The notes beneath the pieces were generated by a model. It did not search any database. It saw nothing but the letters and a program-made list of their open reading frames with translations, and was not told the origin of the DNA. From assembly GCA_034408745.1 (NCBI GenBank), contig JAWXCM010000451.1, positions 1-18,596 on the forward strand: 18,596 nt of DNA, given 5' to 3'. How positions within the stretch are numbered: position 1 is the stretch's first letter; each line of letters starts with the position of its first letter. Below, in pieces: positions 7,039 through 15,237 of the stretch. Position numbers and translations under genes: made by a program. The stretch comes from JAWXCM01 sp034408745. Its GTDB lineage: Bacteria > Acidobacteriota > Terriglobia > Bryobacterales > Bryobacteraceae.

Positions 7039-9588
7039 ATGGCCGTAGTCGTCGCGAGCTCTGGGACGATTCCAGCGTCAAATGACCGGCGCAGACCGCG
7101 CAGGGCTGAGTGCCGGTTTATTACCGCATGTGCTGCCACATCCCGTGGTTTGGTCTTTCTGTTCGCGAGCTTCGCCTTGGCGATGGGTTACGCCTCGACT
7201 AACGCAGCCCTGTCACCGCCTTCACTGCCGCTGATTGTAACGACGGAAATCCAGCCACTGCTGGTTAACGTGAGCCGGATTACCGAAGCGCTGACCTATC
7301 TTGGCGCGCCGCTCACTGCATACGAGCAGGCCCGGCTCGCGCGCGCCGCGTTGTTGGCGGACAATGCAAAAATCCTGGAGGAAATCCAATCGGTCCTCGA
7401 CAGCCATTGCTTGGCATTCGTGCACCTCAATCCCGAATCGCGCGTTAAAGTCGAAGCGGGCCCCGCCGCCCGGCAGCTGGCACAAGGCGGCTGGCGGGCA
7501 TTTCTGGTCAAGATCCACAACGAGGCCGCTTGGACCGGTTCGCTTGGCGTGTCGAGCCCTCAGGGTGGCATGGTGTATGACAAGGAGTATTGCGCGCCGT
7601 GGGACGACAACAGTCCCATCAATGGCCGGCAGGTGGCGGCTGATCCGGCCGCGGCCGCCGCCGTCATTCGCGACCGGTGGCTCGATCTGGAAATGTTCAA
7701 CCGGCCGCCCATGGGCAACGGTTTGAGCGGTGCATCGCTCGAGTATGCGATCCTCTGCGTGCGAAGCCGTGACGCCGGCCGGCGTTCAGCCGTCATTACT
7801 TTCGACGCAGGGCAGGGCACGCAGGACTTGGGGTTTCGTGGTGAACTGCTGCTCACCTTTATCAGCACCGCAGACACGGAGCTAAAGCTTAGGGTCAAGG
7901 ACCAGGACGGCCGTTCCGCGATGGGCGCATTTCTCGTGCGCGACGCACTGGGCCGCATCTATCCGTCGCCCTTCAAACGACTGGCGCCGGATTTCTTCTT
8001 CCAACCTCAGGTCTACCGCGCCGATGGCGAGACCCTGTCGCTTGCGCCGGGCGGATACATCGTCGAATTCAGCCGTGGCCCGGAGTCGGTGAAGCAGACG
8101 CGCCGGATCCTGGTCGGAGCGGTGCCGAAGACGATCGAGTTTCGCGACCGGAAGTGGATCGATCCAGCGAGGTTTGGCTACTACTCCGGCGACCATCATA
8201 TCCATGGGGCCGGCTGCGCGCATTATACGTCGCCGTCTCTCGGCGTTAATCCCGCTCACATCGCGCGGCAGATCCAAGGCGAGGATCTGCGAGTGGGGGC
8301 GGTGCTGACCTGGGGGCCGTGTTTTGATTTCCAAAAACAATATTTTACCGGTCGTCAGGATACGATATCGAATGAGCGGCATGTGTTGCGCTACGACATT
8401 GAGGTATCAGGTTTCGGCTCCTACCGCACCGGCCATCTGTGCCTGCTGCGGTTGAAAGACCAGTTCTTTCCGGGGACCGACTCGGTGGGGCACTGGCCGA
8501 CGCTAGGTCTGACTATTCTAAAATGGGCTAAGCGCCAGGGGGCTGTCACCGGCAGCCCGCACTCCGGTGGCGGACTGCAGATCGGTGGAGAGATGAGGAA
8601 TAATACCGCGACCTTGGCGACGACTATTCCCTTCTATGAAATTCCCAATTTTGACGGCACGGGGGCCGTAGAGTATCTCATCAACATCACTCACCAGGTC
8701 CCGGGGGCAGATGGGCGGTTAATTCCGGCGGTTGATTTCATTGCGCTGGGCAACACGCCCTATGTGAACGAGCTGACGATGTGGTATCATACCCTCAATT
8801 GCGGGTTTCGCCCGCGAGCCGCAGGTGAGACCGATTTCCCCTGTCTCAGTGGGGACCGCGTCGGTTACGGGCGCTCCTATATTCGGATCGCTGGGGCCTT
8901 GAACTACAACGACTGGTGTCAGGGGTTGGCCGAGGGGCGCGGCTACATGTCCGAAGGGAACAGCCATCTCATCGACTTCCAGGTCGGTGACGCGTTGGTG
9001 GGCGAGAATGGCAGTGAGGTCCGTTTGGCCGGCCCCGCTACCCTGAAGGCGCGGGTCAAGGTTGCGGCCCTGCTTGAGGAAACGGCACGAGAGGAGAACC
9101 TTGCGTGGACCATTGCCCGTTCCCAGACGGAGATCACCCCTCCGCCGGGCGCCTTGGTAAGCGTGCGGAAGCCGGTATATGATACGAGGGTCCGACCGTA
9201 TTTCTGGCATATCGAACGCGCCCGGATCGCCGGCACCCGGCGCGTGCCGGTCGAACTCGTCGTGAATGGCCAACCCGTCGCGCGAAAGGAAGTGACCGCC
9301 GATGGCGTGCTGCGCGATTTGGAATTCGATCTGCCGATCGCGTTCAGCAGTTGGGTGGCGGTGCGGATTCTCGGCTCGTCGCACACCAACCCGATATTCA
9401 TCGTGGTTGACGGCCAGCCGATCCGGCCGTCTCGCCGGAGTGCCCAGTGGGGCCTTGATGGGGTGGATGCCGTCTGGAACCGGAAAGAGCGTTTCTATGC
9501 CGACAGTGAGAAGGCTGCGGCGCGGGCGGCCTATGACCACGCCCGCGAAACCTATCGCCGGATCGTCGCTGAATCCGTCAGGGACTAG
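7039..9588 (+). CDS. Secreted CehA/McbA-like metallohydrolase
   Basis: An exported protein of 849 residues from ATG 7039; the open frame reaches back to 6979, but those starts sit in a terminator. A hydrophobic segment (GLVFLFASFALAMGY, about 37-51) serves as signal sequence after an unusually long basic region, so the true start is uncertain. The N-terminal half is beta-rich. The enzymatic part begins at FGYYSGDHHIHGAGCAHY (379-396), the metal-binding DxHxH-type motif of PHP-like CehA/McbA hydrolases. Further likely ligands are His466 (TGHLCLL), His508 (GSPHSGG) and the WYHTLNCGFRPRAAGETDF region (582-600), matching the family pattern of a tyrosine/asparagine segment before a terminal acidic ligand. 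A C-terminal beta domain follows. Known members cleave carbamates and similar esters; the many environmental relatives have unknown substrates. Probably independently transcribed. Confidence 0.8.
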   Translation: MAVVVASSGTIPASNDRRRPRRAECRFITACAATSRGLVFLFASFALAMGYASTNAALSPPSLPLIVTTEIQPLLVNVSRITEALTYLGAPLTAYEQARLARAALLADNAKILEEIQSVLDSHCLAFVHLNPESRVKVEAGPAARQLAQGGWRAFLVKIHNEAAWTGSLGVSSPQGGMVYDKEYCAPWDDNSPINGRQVAADPAAAAAVIRDRWLDLEMFNRPPMGNGLSGASLEYAILCVRSRDAGRRSAVITFDAGQGTQDLGFRGELLLTFISTADTELKLRVKDQDGRSAMGAFLVRDALGRIYPSPFKRLAPDFFFQPQVYRADGETLSLAPGGYIVEFSRGPESVKQTRRILVGAVPKTIEFRDRKWIDPARFGYYSGDHHIHGAGCAHYTSPSLGVNPAHIARQIQGEDLRVGAVLTWGPCFDFQKQYFTGRQDTISNERHVLRYDIEVSGFGSYRTGHLCLLRLKDQFFPGTDSVGHWPTLGLTILKWAKRQGAVTGSPHSGGGLQIGGEMRNNTATLATTIPFYEIPNFDGTGAVEYLINITHQVPGADGRLIPAVDFIALGNTPYVNELTMWYHTLNCGFRPRAAGETDFPCLSGDRVGYGRSYIRIAGALNYNDWCQGLAEGRGYMSEGNSHLIDFQVGDALVGENGSEVRLAGPATLKARVKVAALLEETAREENLAWTIARSQTEITPPPGALVSVRKPVYDTRVRPYFWHIERARIAGTRRVPVELVVNGQPVARKEVTADGVLRDLEFDLPIAFSSWVAVRILGSSHTNPIFIVVDGQPIRPSRRSAQWGLDGVDAVWNRKERFYADSEKAAARAAYDHARETYRRIVAESVRD

Positions 9589-9594
9589 ATTCCG

Positions 9595-9645
9595 CCCACG
9601 GGTCCCCGCGCACCGGGCTCGGCGGGGCGTAGACCGGTCGGTGGG
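9595..9645. terminator. Possible branched hairpin between convergent genes
   Basis: In the short gap between two convergent genes, CCCAC (9595-9599) can pair with GTGGG (9641-9645), enclosing CCCCGC (9604-9609) paired with GCGGGG (9622-9627). There is no T-tract on either strand and the region is GC-rich, so chance pairing is possible. Its position is where a shared terminator would be expected. Confidence 0.25.
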
Positions 9646-11124
9646 TTATGCAGAGCGGGGGCGGGGAAAGTCCCAAACATCCGGGAAACTGTCCCCGTAG
9701 TCGATGCGCGCAAGGTAGATGCCGTGGGCTTCGCGCTCGTGGTCGGTGACAGCGGGGGAGATCTGGAACTGGGGCTCGGGGTTGGTCGAGGCAGGGCGTT
9801 CGCGGCGGTAATTGATCGATTCCGTTCGGAACCGATGCGCGATCCACTGCGTGCTGCCGCCGCTATGCGGGAGGAGCTTGCACATGTCGGCGATTGGTTC
9901 GGATTCTGGCCGAATCCGCGGGTCGGTTGCGAGGATGTCGAACACAACTTGCCGCTTAGAAAGTGCGAAATCTGCCGCGGGATCCGCTTCCCAGCAATAT
10001 AGGGGATGACGGCGATTGGCGTAGGGCGAGATTTCGCGGGAGCCGGTGAAAACGCGGATTCGGCCGTCGGCGCAGCGATATGCTGTTACCGGGCCGCGGA
10101 CGATGGGCTGGCCGGCCCGCTGTTGGGCGAGAATCTTTTTCGCCGGACGGGAAAATGGATCGTCCATCCTGACCCACAACAGCGGCAGATTCGCGTCCTT
10201 GAAGGGCCGGGCATACATCGCCCAGCCGTCGTCCAGCCTGATCAGGCCGCCTTCGATCGCGTCGATTCCGGGTGGAAAATAACGCGGACCGGTCTGAACC
10301 CATTCGTAGCGATGGCGGCCAGGGTTATAGCGGAATTTTATCGCCACCGGGCCCGAGGCCGTGGGCTGTTCCGGGTCGGGCCAGTTGGGCATGAACTGGT
10401 CGATCCACTCGCTCGCGGTGGCATTGAAGGGTTGCGCCTGCGTGTAAGTCTGGTTGTTCCGCTCTGCCAAGGGATCGAGCTCAGTAAAACCGGGTGCCCG
10501 CAGCGACGAGACGCTTTCGAGTAACTCAATATCGTCCTCGGCGTCGTTGAGCCGTGCGTGGACCCACTGGACCCGGATGGTCTTCTCGGCCAGCCGGGCG
10601 GATGATTCAGCCAAGAAGCGCTCGAGGCGGTCGGGGCCGGCAAAGTGTCGCGCATAGCAATACCATTTGAGGACAAACAGATTTGCGTTCCCCGCCAGCT
10701 GCCCCCCGATCAGAGCGCCCTTCGGCACACCAAACCCCCCGGGGTGTCCGTGCGCCTTGAAATGCTTCGAACCGTCGCCCATTGGATCCCAGTCGTCGAC
10801 CGATTTTGCCAGCAGTGCTTCCTTCAGGATGGGGCCATTAAACGCCCCTGATCGCACCTGGTAGACGATACTGCGGTCCTCGTCCACCCCCCGCCAGCCG
10901 CGGGTGGCGTAGAGCAGCAGGTAGCGGTCGCGGCTGAGCCGGATTCCGTTCGGGTGGGCGGGGAAGGCGCCGTTGCTGCGGCCTTGTCCGGGAATGCCGC
11001 AGTCGTGCACGAGTTTGCCGGCGGGCGTGACAGTGCCGGTCGATGGCTGCAGGCTGCGGGCCAGCAGGGTGCGGGAGGCGAGTGCGCCGAGGGCGGTGGT
11101 GGCGATAAATCTTCTGCGGTTCAT
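9646..11124 (-). CDS. Tat-exported beta-propeller-like protein of unknown function
   Basis: A 492-residue protein starting MNRRRFIATTALGALASRTL, a twin-arginine signal (RRRF, then a mildly hydrophobic stretch ending near LLA/RS). The rest is rich in short beta strands with aromatic and Asp/Gly turns, for example RYLLLYATRGWRG, GLIRLDDGWAMYARPF, LLWVRMDDPF and RIRVFTGSREI, resembling sialidase or GH43-type propellers. I see no complete catalytic signature and do not assign a reaction. It is divergent from the LacI-type regulator, separated by 125 bp, and so is a likely target of it. Tat export implies folding, possibly with a cofactor or metal, before transport. The leader CACCAAATCACC before ATG has no Shine-Dalgarno. 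Gene call strong, fold moderately supported, function open. Confidence 0.82.
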   Translation of the reverse strand: MNRRRFIATTALGALASRTLLARSLQPSTGTVTPAGKLVHDCGIPGQGRSNGAFPAHPNGIRLSRDRYLLLYATRGWRGVDEDRSIVYQVRSGAFNGPILKEALLAKSVDDWDPMGDGSKHFKAHGHPGGFGVPKGALIGGQLAGNANLFVLKWYCYARHFAGPDRLERFLAESSARLAEKTIRVQWVHARLNDAEDDIELLESVSSLRAPGFTELDPLAERNNQTYTQAQPFNATASEWIDQFMPNWPDPEQPTASGPVAIKFRYNPGRHRYEWVQTGPRYFPPGIDAIEGGLIRLDDGWAMYARPFKDANLPLLWVRMDDPFSRPAKKILAQQRAGQPIVRGPVTAYRCADGRIRVFTGSREISPYANRRHPLYCWEADPAADFALSKRQVVFDILATDPRIRPESEPIADMCKLLPHSGGSTQWIAHRFRTESINYRRERPASTNPEPQFQISPAVTDHEREAHGIYLARIDYGDSFPDVWDFPRPRSA

Positions 11125-11249
11125 GGTGATTTGGTGAAAATCGTTGGTTGGGCGGGTATGCTAAATTGTTATTCCAAAGGTCCGACGAATAGGCGATGTT
11201 CGTCGCGATGATGGTATTTCACATTTCCTGCTCGTCGGAGTAACTGACC
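11125..11249. promoter_or_regulatory. Divergent control region with candidate LacI-type operator
   Basis: This 125-bp gap separates the Tat-exported protein gene from the regulator gene. It contains an inverted repeat GACGAA (11184-11189) / TTCGTC (11199-11204) centred at 11194, with an extra A-T pair at 11191/11197; seven of ten positions are symmetric. GCGATG also occurs twice as a direct repeat (11193-11198, 11205-11210). LacI-family proteins bind palindromes of about this length, often with a central CG step, and often next to their own gene. A TTGTTA (11166-11171) could be a plus-strand -35 box but lacks a good -10. Operator role is inferred. Confidence 0.35.
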
Positions 11250-12305
11250 ATGCCCAAACCGCAGCGCAAACCGGCCGGCCGAGTGACCGTGCGTGACGTC
11301 GCCAAGGGCGCGGGGGTTTCCGTCGGCGCGGTCTCGTCGGTGCTGAGCAACCGACATGTGGAACGACGCATCTCGATGGAAACGGTGGAGAATATTCGCG
11401 CGGTGGCCCTCAAGCTTGGCTACCTCCCGAACATCAGCGCCCGTCGTCTCCGGAGCGGAACCAGCCAGAAGCATAACATCCTCATCGCTTTCGTGACGAG
11501 CTACGAGGCGCCGCTGAGCCTGGCCAGCCACCTTATTTACAGCCTGCGTCAGTCCATGATTGGTCGCCGGCAGGATCCGGAGGCCATGAGTTTCTCCCTG
11601 ATGGTAGAGATGTTTTCCGCCGGGCAGTTGAAGGATATGCCTGGGTTGTTGACGGGAGATCATTTCAACGCCGCGATCATCACCAACACCACTCCGGAGG
11701 ACGACCTGTTTCTTAGCCGGGCGCATCTGCCGTTCCCCGTGGTGCTCGTCAATCGCGCGATTCCGCGTTACTCGTGCGTGGTGGAAGACCCGACGGTTGG
11801 CGGTCGGGCAGGGGCCACGCTTTTGAGGAGCAAACGCCGGAACCTCGCCGTGCTGCACGGGCGTCCCATTACCCAGACCACTGCAGAACGGACCGGCAAT
11901 TTCATCCGTTCCGTCACGGAACAGCTGGGCCGGCCCCCCCTGGAGATTATCGCGGACAACCTGTCCGAAGCGGCGGCCGCGGAGGCGATGGCGCGGTTCC
12001 TGAAACGCGGGGACAAGATTGACGGGCTCTACGCCGTGACGGACGGCATGGCCCTGGGTGCCTATCATGCGCTGAAGGGCTACGGGCTGGAAATTCCGCG
12101 GGATGTTGCAGTTGTCGGCACCGGCGATTACGATATTTCGGGATTCTTTGATCCGCCGCTGTCCGTGGTCGGGGTCGAGCGAAGCAAGCTCGGCGAGGAG
12201 GCTTGCCGTCTGCTGTTGCGGCAGCTTGAGCAACCGGGGGTGGCTCCCCTCAAAGTGGAAATTCCCGTGCACATAATTCTCCGTGCTTCGACGGAACGAG
12301 GTTAG
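11250..12305 (+). CDS. LacI/GalR-family transcriptional regulator
   Basis: A 351-residue DNA-binding regulator. The helix-turn-helix lies at residues 12-35 (VTVRDVAKGAGVSVGAVSSV), followed by the hinge LPNISARRLRSG (59-70) with the leucine that inserts into the operator. The periplasmic-binding-protein-like effector domain runs from about 76 to 345 and ends with a strongly conserved segment: DGLYAVTDGMALGAYHAL, then VAVVGTGDYD and the PPLSVVGVERSKLGEEACRLLL helix region shortened here to its core. Recognition positions equivalent to Tyr17, Gln18 and Arg22 of LacI are Val25, Gly26 and Ser30, so it reads a different operator. It is the only gene here with a plausible Shine-Dalgarno (GGAG, nine bases before ATG). 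It lies between two sets of secreted proteins and probably controls one or both in response to a sugar or sugar acid. Confidence 0.93.
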   Translation: MPKPQRKPAGRVTVRDVAKGAGVSVGAVSSVLSNRHVERRISMETVENIRAVALKLGYLPNISARRLRSGTSQKHNILIAFVTSYEAPLSLASHLIYSLRQSMIGRRQDPEAMSFSLMVEMFSAGQLKDMPGLLTGDHFNAAIITNTTPEDDLFLSRAHLPFPVVLVNRAIPRYSCVVEDPTVGGRAGATLLRSKRRNLAVLHGRPITQTTAERTGNFIRSVTEQLGRPPLEIIADNLSEAAAAEAMARFLKRGDKIDGLYAVTDGMALGAYHALKGYGLEIPRDVAVVGTGDYDISGFFDPPLSVVGVERSKLGEEACRLLLRQLEQPGVAPLKVEIPVHIILRASTERG

Positions 12306-12324
12306 ATCGCGACGCGCGCGAGTC

Positions 12325-12336
12325 GGGCCTTGGCCC
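12325..12336. terminator. Small hairpin between convergent genes
   Basis: GGGCC (12325-12329) and GGCCC (12332-12336) form a perfect 5-bp inverted repeat around TT in the 59-bp gap between the regulator stop and the stop of the convergent hydrolase gene. A short AAAT follows on the plus strand. It is small for an intrinsic terminator, but the position fits a bidirectional one. Confidence 0.25.
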
Positions 12337-12364
12337 AAATGCTGGCCATTATTGCAGCGCCATC

Positions 12365-13189
12365 TCATGGGCGTCTGGCCATTTGCTCTCGTAACCAGGC
12401 GGCAGCCAACTTAGGAGCATTTGTCGGGGTCCGATGGCCCGGGGAAGGCATGACATGCAGTTCGACCGGGGCGACCCGATCCGGAGTTTGTCCGGCAGCC
12501 GTGAGGACTCGCGCAAAGGCGATGCATTGGCTGGTGCCGACCCGAGAATCATTGCTTCCGATCATGATCCAGATCGGTCGGCCCGCCAAGCGGTCGACTA
12601 TCTGCAATCCGGCCAAGGCTGCGACCACCGGATAATGCTCCGCTCCGGTAAACTCGGTCAAAGCAAGTAAATCAGTGACCGGGCTGAATCCTACGATCGC
12701 ACCAAATCGCGGGTCGCGGGCTGCGACTTGGAACGCCAAGAAGCCGCCGCGGGAGATTCCGGCCACGGCCACGCGGTGAGGATCCGTGTAACCCTCCTTG
12801 ATCAAGTGATCGAGCAAAGCCGTGGCCCGGGCGGCAAAGGGGCTGACGAAGTCTTCTCCCTGGACAGCCCGGGCGTGCCAGCCCTTTAAGGCATAAGGCT
12901 GTCCCGGACGGGCGTCTTCGCCATGTGCCGGCAAGTCGAGCGACACGCAGACGAATCCTCCTTCCTCCTGCACAAGCTTTGCGACCAAGTTGAAGCTGGG
13001 GTCCTGCAGGGCGGCGACGCAATCGGTCGCGAATAGGAATAGCGTTGCAGCCGGAGCGGCGGGCTTTCCGCCAAGCATGGAATACCGGATGCCATCAGGG
13101 GTGGATTGGACCGTGATACTTTCCGTGGCCCGGACCTCAAGTGGACCCATGCTGCAAAGGCAGATGAGAAGCAGACGAAGTCGGATCAT
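12365..13189 (-). CDS. Secreted alpha/beta hydrolase, prolyl-oligopeptidase/esterase-like
   Basis: A 274-residue serine hydrolase with a signal peptide (RLRLLLICLCSMG, cleavage near VRA/TES). The core strand VCVSLDLPAHGED (80-92) is followed by the nucleophile elbow AGISRGGF (143-150, Ser146); the likely acid is Asp214 in GSNDSR and the histidine is His252 in SPGHRTP. All triad positions are occupied, and length fits a minimal esterase of the dienelactone-hydrolase/prolyl-peptidase type. It is the last gene of the minus-strand run that includes a symporter and a glycosidase-like protein, 47 bp after an 83-codon gene. A role in cleaving an ester from the substrate of this set is inferred. The leader CCTCCCCTCCC directly before ATG is the complement of a Shine-Dalgarno sequence rather than one. 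Confidence 0.85.
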   Translation of the reverse strand: MIRLRLLLICLCSMGPLEVRATESITVQSTPDGIRYSMLGGKPAAPAATLFLFATDCVAALQDPSFNLVAKLVQEEGGFVCVSLDLPAHGEDARPGQPYALKGWHARAVQGEDFVSPFAARATALLDHLIKEGYTDPHRVAVAGISRGGFLAFQVAARDPRFGAIVGFSPVTDLLALTEFTGAEHYPVVAALAGLQIVDRLAGRPIWIMIGSNDSRVGTSQCIAFARVLTAAGQTPDRVAPVELHVMPSPGHRTPTNAPKLAAAWLREQMARRP

Positions 13190-13236
13190 GGGAGGGGAGG
13201 CTGTCGGAGTGAAGTGGATTCGTCTGTCTGGGGCGG

Positions 13237-13488
13237 CTATGTGGCGGCAGGCATGGTATAGAATCTGTTCGGGCCATCTCCACCGAGGCGAAAGAGGATT
13301 GCGTCACCAAGGCCCAGTGTGAAGGGCCATTCGTTGGTGGATTCCCGCCAGATAACCGCCGGCCCCTCGCCGTGGATGGCCGCGATCCGTCCGGAAGGCA
13401 GCCAGAGGGTATCGCCAACCGCAGCCAGGATCTGGCTTGGCGCGCACGCAAGCGTGGAAAGAAACGTCAATCGGAGCAAATATTTCAT
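13237..13488 (-). CDS. Small secreted protein, probable truncated paralogue of the 885-residue neighbour
   Basis: An 83-residue product with a signal peptide (MKYLLRLTFLSTLACAPSQ, cleavage near ILA/AVG). The mature start AAVGDTLWLPSGRIAAI is similar to the mature start of the 885-residue protein encoded at 15265-17922 (AATDGQLSSSVWLPDGHAAV), including signal-peptide position and the WLPxGxxAxx core; the next part, with GPAVIWRES, can be loosely aligned as well. The gene then ends with TAG after TMPAAT, where the longer protein continues for about 800 residues. It lies between the symporter and hydrolase genes, same strand, with the pyrimidine-rich leader AATCTCCCC. Either it is a decayed duplicate or a genuine small secreted protein of one domain. 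The similarity was judged by eye and is short. Confidence 0.6.
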   Translation of the reverse strand: MKYLLRLTFLSTLACAPSQILAAVGDTLWLPSGRIAAIHGEGPAVIWRESTNEWPFTLGLGDAILFRLGGDGPNRFYTMPAAT

Positions 13489-13508
13489 GGGGAGATTGTG
13501 GTATGTGG

Positions 13509-13547
13509 CGTCTGGCTGTCATTAGGCGGCCGGCAGGTCGCCAGACG
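13509..13547. repeat. Intergenic inverted repeat (8-bp arms)
   Basis: CGTCTGGC (13509-13516) and GCCAGACG (13540-13547) are exact reverse complements separated by 23 bases that include a second possible small stem (GGCG/CGCC). It lies in the 95-bp gap between the symporter stop and the start of the 83-codon gene. No T-tract follows on the minus strand. It could be an mRNA-processing or stability hairpin that separates expression of the symporter from the downstream genes, or an operator. Confidence 0.4.
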
Positions 13548-13583
13548 GTCACAGCAGCGCCGGGGGAATCCTCCGGAGTCGTG

Positions 13584-15215
13584 TTAGGAAGCCGGTCGCT
13601 TCATGACTTCGGAGAAGGTAAGCGCGGTCGCTTCGTCGTGGCGGGACGGAATCAGCCGGCTCGCCAGATAGCCGACTAACAGTGTGACTGTCACGCCAAC
13701 GGGCGAGGGCCAGAGCCAGCTGAGGTGCATAAAAAAGTCGACAAATTCTCCGCCAAAAAGATGGCCGCAGACGGTCTGCAGCAAAGCCACCTTGCTGAAA
13801 AATGAGACGCAGCAGCTGCTGAACAGCCCTGCCAATGCGCCGACTATGACCCCGGACGAATGGGTTTTCCGGCTGAACATTCCGAGCACGAAGATGCCGA
13901 AGAGGGGCCCGAAAAAGGCGCCAAGAAGACGGTTCGCGGCCTGGTAAATCTCACCCATGCGTTCGACGTTCATGCCGATGCCGATCATGGCGGCGCCCAA
14001 AGCTAGGGTGGCAATCCGCGTGACCCACAGCTGCCTTTGCTCCTCGGCGGGGGACAAATCATGGGCCGGCCGCAGCCGGCCCAGCCAGAGTCGATTATAG
14101 AAATCGACCAAGATAATGGACGCGCCCGCATTGAGCGCGGCATCAACACTGGAAAGCGAAGCGGCGAAAATGGCGGCGATTACCAGCCCAAGGATGCCCA
14201 CAGGAAAATGCTCGAGCATGAAGTGGGGCAGGATGCGGTCGTTCTGCAAGCCGGCCGGAAGGGGGAAATGGCGGTAATACGCGAACAGCGCGAGTCCGAC
14301 GAAGGCCAGCACGACGATCCAGACGACATCGGTGATCGCATTTACCCAGTAGGACCGTCGCGCTTCCGCCAGCGAGGCGGACGATTGGAAGCGCTGGATG
14401 GCTATCTGGTCGGAAGTAAATGCCGTCAGACGGCTCAATGTCACCACAAGCACAACGCCGGTAAAAGTGATTTCCGTGGAGAAGAACTCCTTGATCTGCG
14501 CCCAGACCCCGATCCCCGGTGTGCCCATCGTGGTAAGATTCAGGCGGCCTGATTCATGGGCCACCCGCATCATCTCTCCAAAGCCGCCGGGGATATTGCC
14601 GACGACGACCCAGATGGTGACCGCGAGCCCGCCGAACATGACGCAAAATTGCGCGAGATCGGTCCAAATCACGGCCTTCATGCCGCCCAGCATGGTGTAG
14701 AACGTGACCACCAGGCCGAGCAGCAAGACCATCAGGCTCACATCCAGCTGGCCGCCTGTGGCGGCATTGACGGCGAGGCAGGGCACATAGATGGCGGCTC
14801 CCATCCAGCCGACCCGCCACAATATGAATATGCCGGCGGCCAGCAGTCGCACGTTGAGCCCGAAGCGTTGCTCCAGGTATTCGTAGGTGGAGTAGACGTT
14901 AAGTCGTTGATAAAAGGGCAGGGTGATCCGCGAGACCCAGGGATAAACGGGTATCCAGGACAGGATCGACATCACGTAGACGAGGCCAAAGGCGAAGCCG
15001 ATGGCCGGCGCCTGCACGTAGTCGATGCCGCTGTTCAGCGCGGCCATCAGCGAAAGCCCGAGGGTCAGCCAGCCGTATTTCCGGCTGCCGCGAATGAATT
15101 CATCCACGGTCTGCTGCTTCCGGGAGAAATAATATCCGATGCCGGACAGCAGCAGCAGATAGCAAACAATTATCGTGAGGTCGACCCAATGCAGGCCGCG
15201 GATTACTGGATTCAC
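13584..15215 (-). CDS. Sodium:solute symporter (SSS family)
   Basis: A 543-residue inner-membrane transporter with about 13-14 predicted helices, the expected size for the SSS family, which brings sugars, sialic acid, organic acids or amino acids in with sodium. Family landmarks: the first helix VDLTIIVCYLLLLSGIGYYF (11-30), the unwound helix with AALNSGIDYVQAPAIGF (58-74), GGMKAVIWTDLAQF (177-190), DQIAIQRFQS (269-278) and AAIFAASLSSVDAALN (347-362), the last containing the small and hydroxyl residues of the sodium site. The start is GTG at 15215; no Shine-Dalgarno is seen (leader CTGACCTCC). It lies 49 bp downstream of the secreted glycosidase-like gene. In similar loci SSS members import the monosaccharide or sugar acid released outside; the substrate cannot be read here. 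Confidence 0.92.
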   Translation of the reverse strand: MNPVIRGLHWVDLTIIVCYLLLLSGIGYYFSRKQQTVDEFIRGSRKYGWLTLGLSLMAALNSGIDYVQAPAIGFAFGLVYVMSILSWIPVYPWVSRITLPFYQRLNVYSTYEYLEQRFGLNVRLLAAGIFILWRVGWMGAAIYVPCLAVNAATGGQLDVSLMVLLLGLVVTFYTMLGGMKAVIWTDLAQFCVMFGGLAVTIWVVVGNIPGGFGEMMRVAHESGRLNLTTMGTPGIGVWAQIKEFFSTEITFTGVVLVVTLSRLTAFTSDQIAIQRFQSSASLAEARRSYWVNAITDVVWIVVLAFVGLALFAYYRHFPLPAGLQNDRILPHFMLEHFPVGILGLVIAAIFAASLSSVDAALNAGASIILVDFYNRLWLGRLRPAHDLSPAEEQRQLWVTRIATLALGAAMIGIGMNVERMGEIYQAANRLLGAFFGPLFGIFVLGMFSRKTHSSGVIVGALAGLFSSCCVSFFSKVALLQTVCGHLFGGEFVDFFMHLSWLWPSPVGVTVTLLVGYLASRLIPSRHDEATALTFSEVMKRPAS

Positions 15216-15237
15216 GGAGGTCAGGGTTGGATGAGAT

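Noticed and set aside
8719..9540. 273-codon minus-strand open frame within the metallohydrolase gene
   Set aside because: Antisense to the continuous metallohydrolase frame and without signal peptide, motif or start context.
11169..12368. 399-codon minus-strand open frame opposite the regulator
   Set aside because: Antisense to an unambiguous LacI-family gene; rich in Arg, His and Gln with no recognisable motif, so a shadow of the real coding strand.
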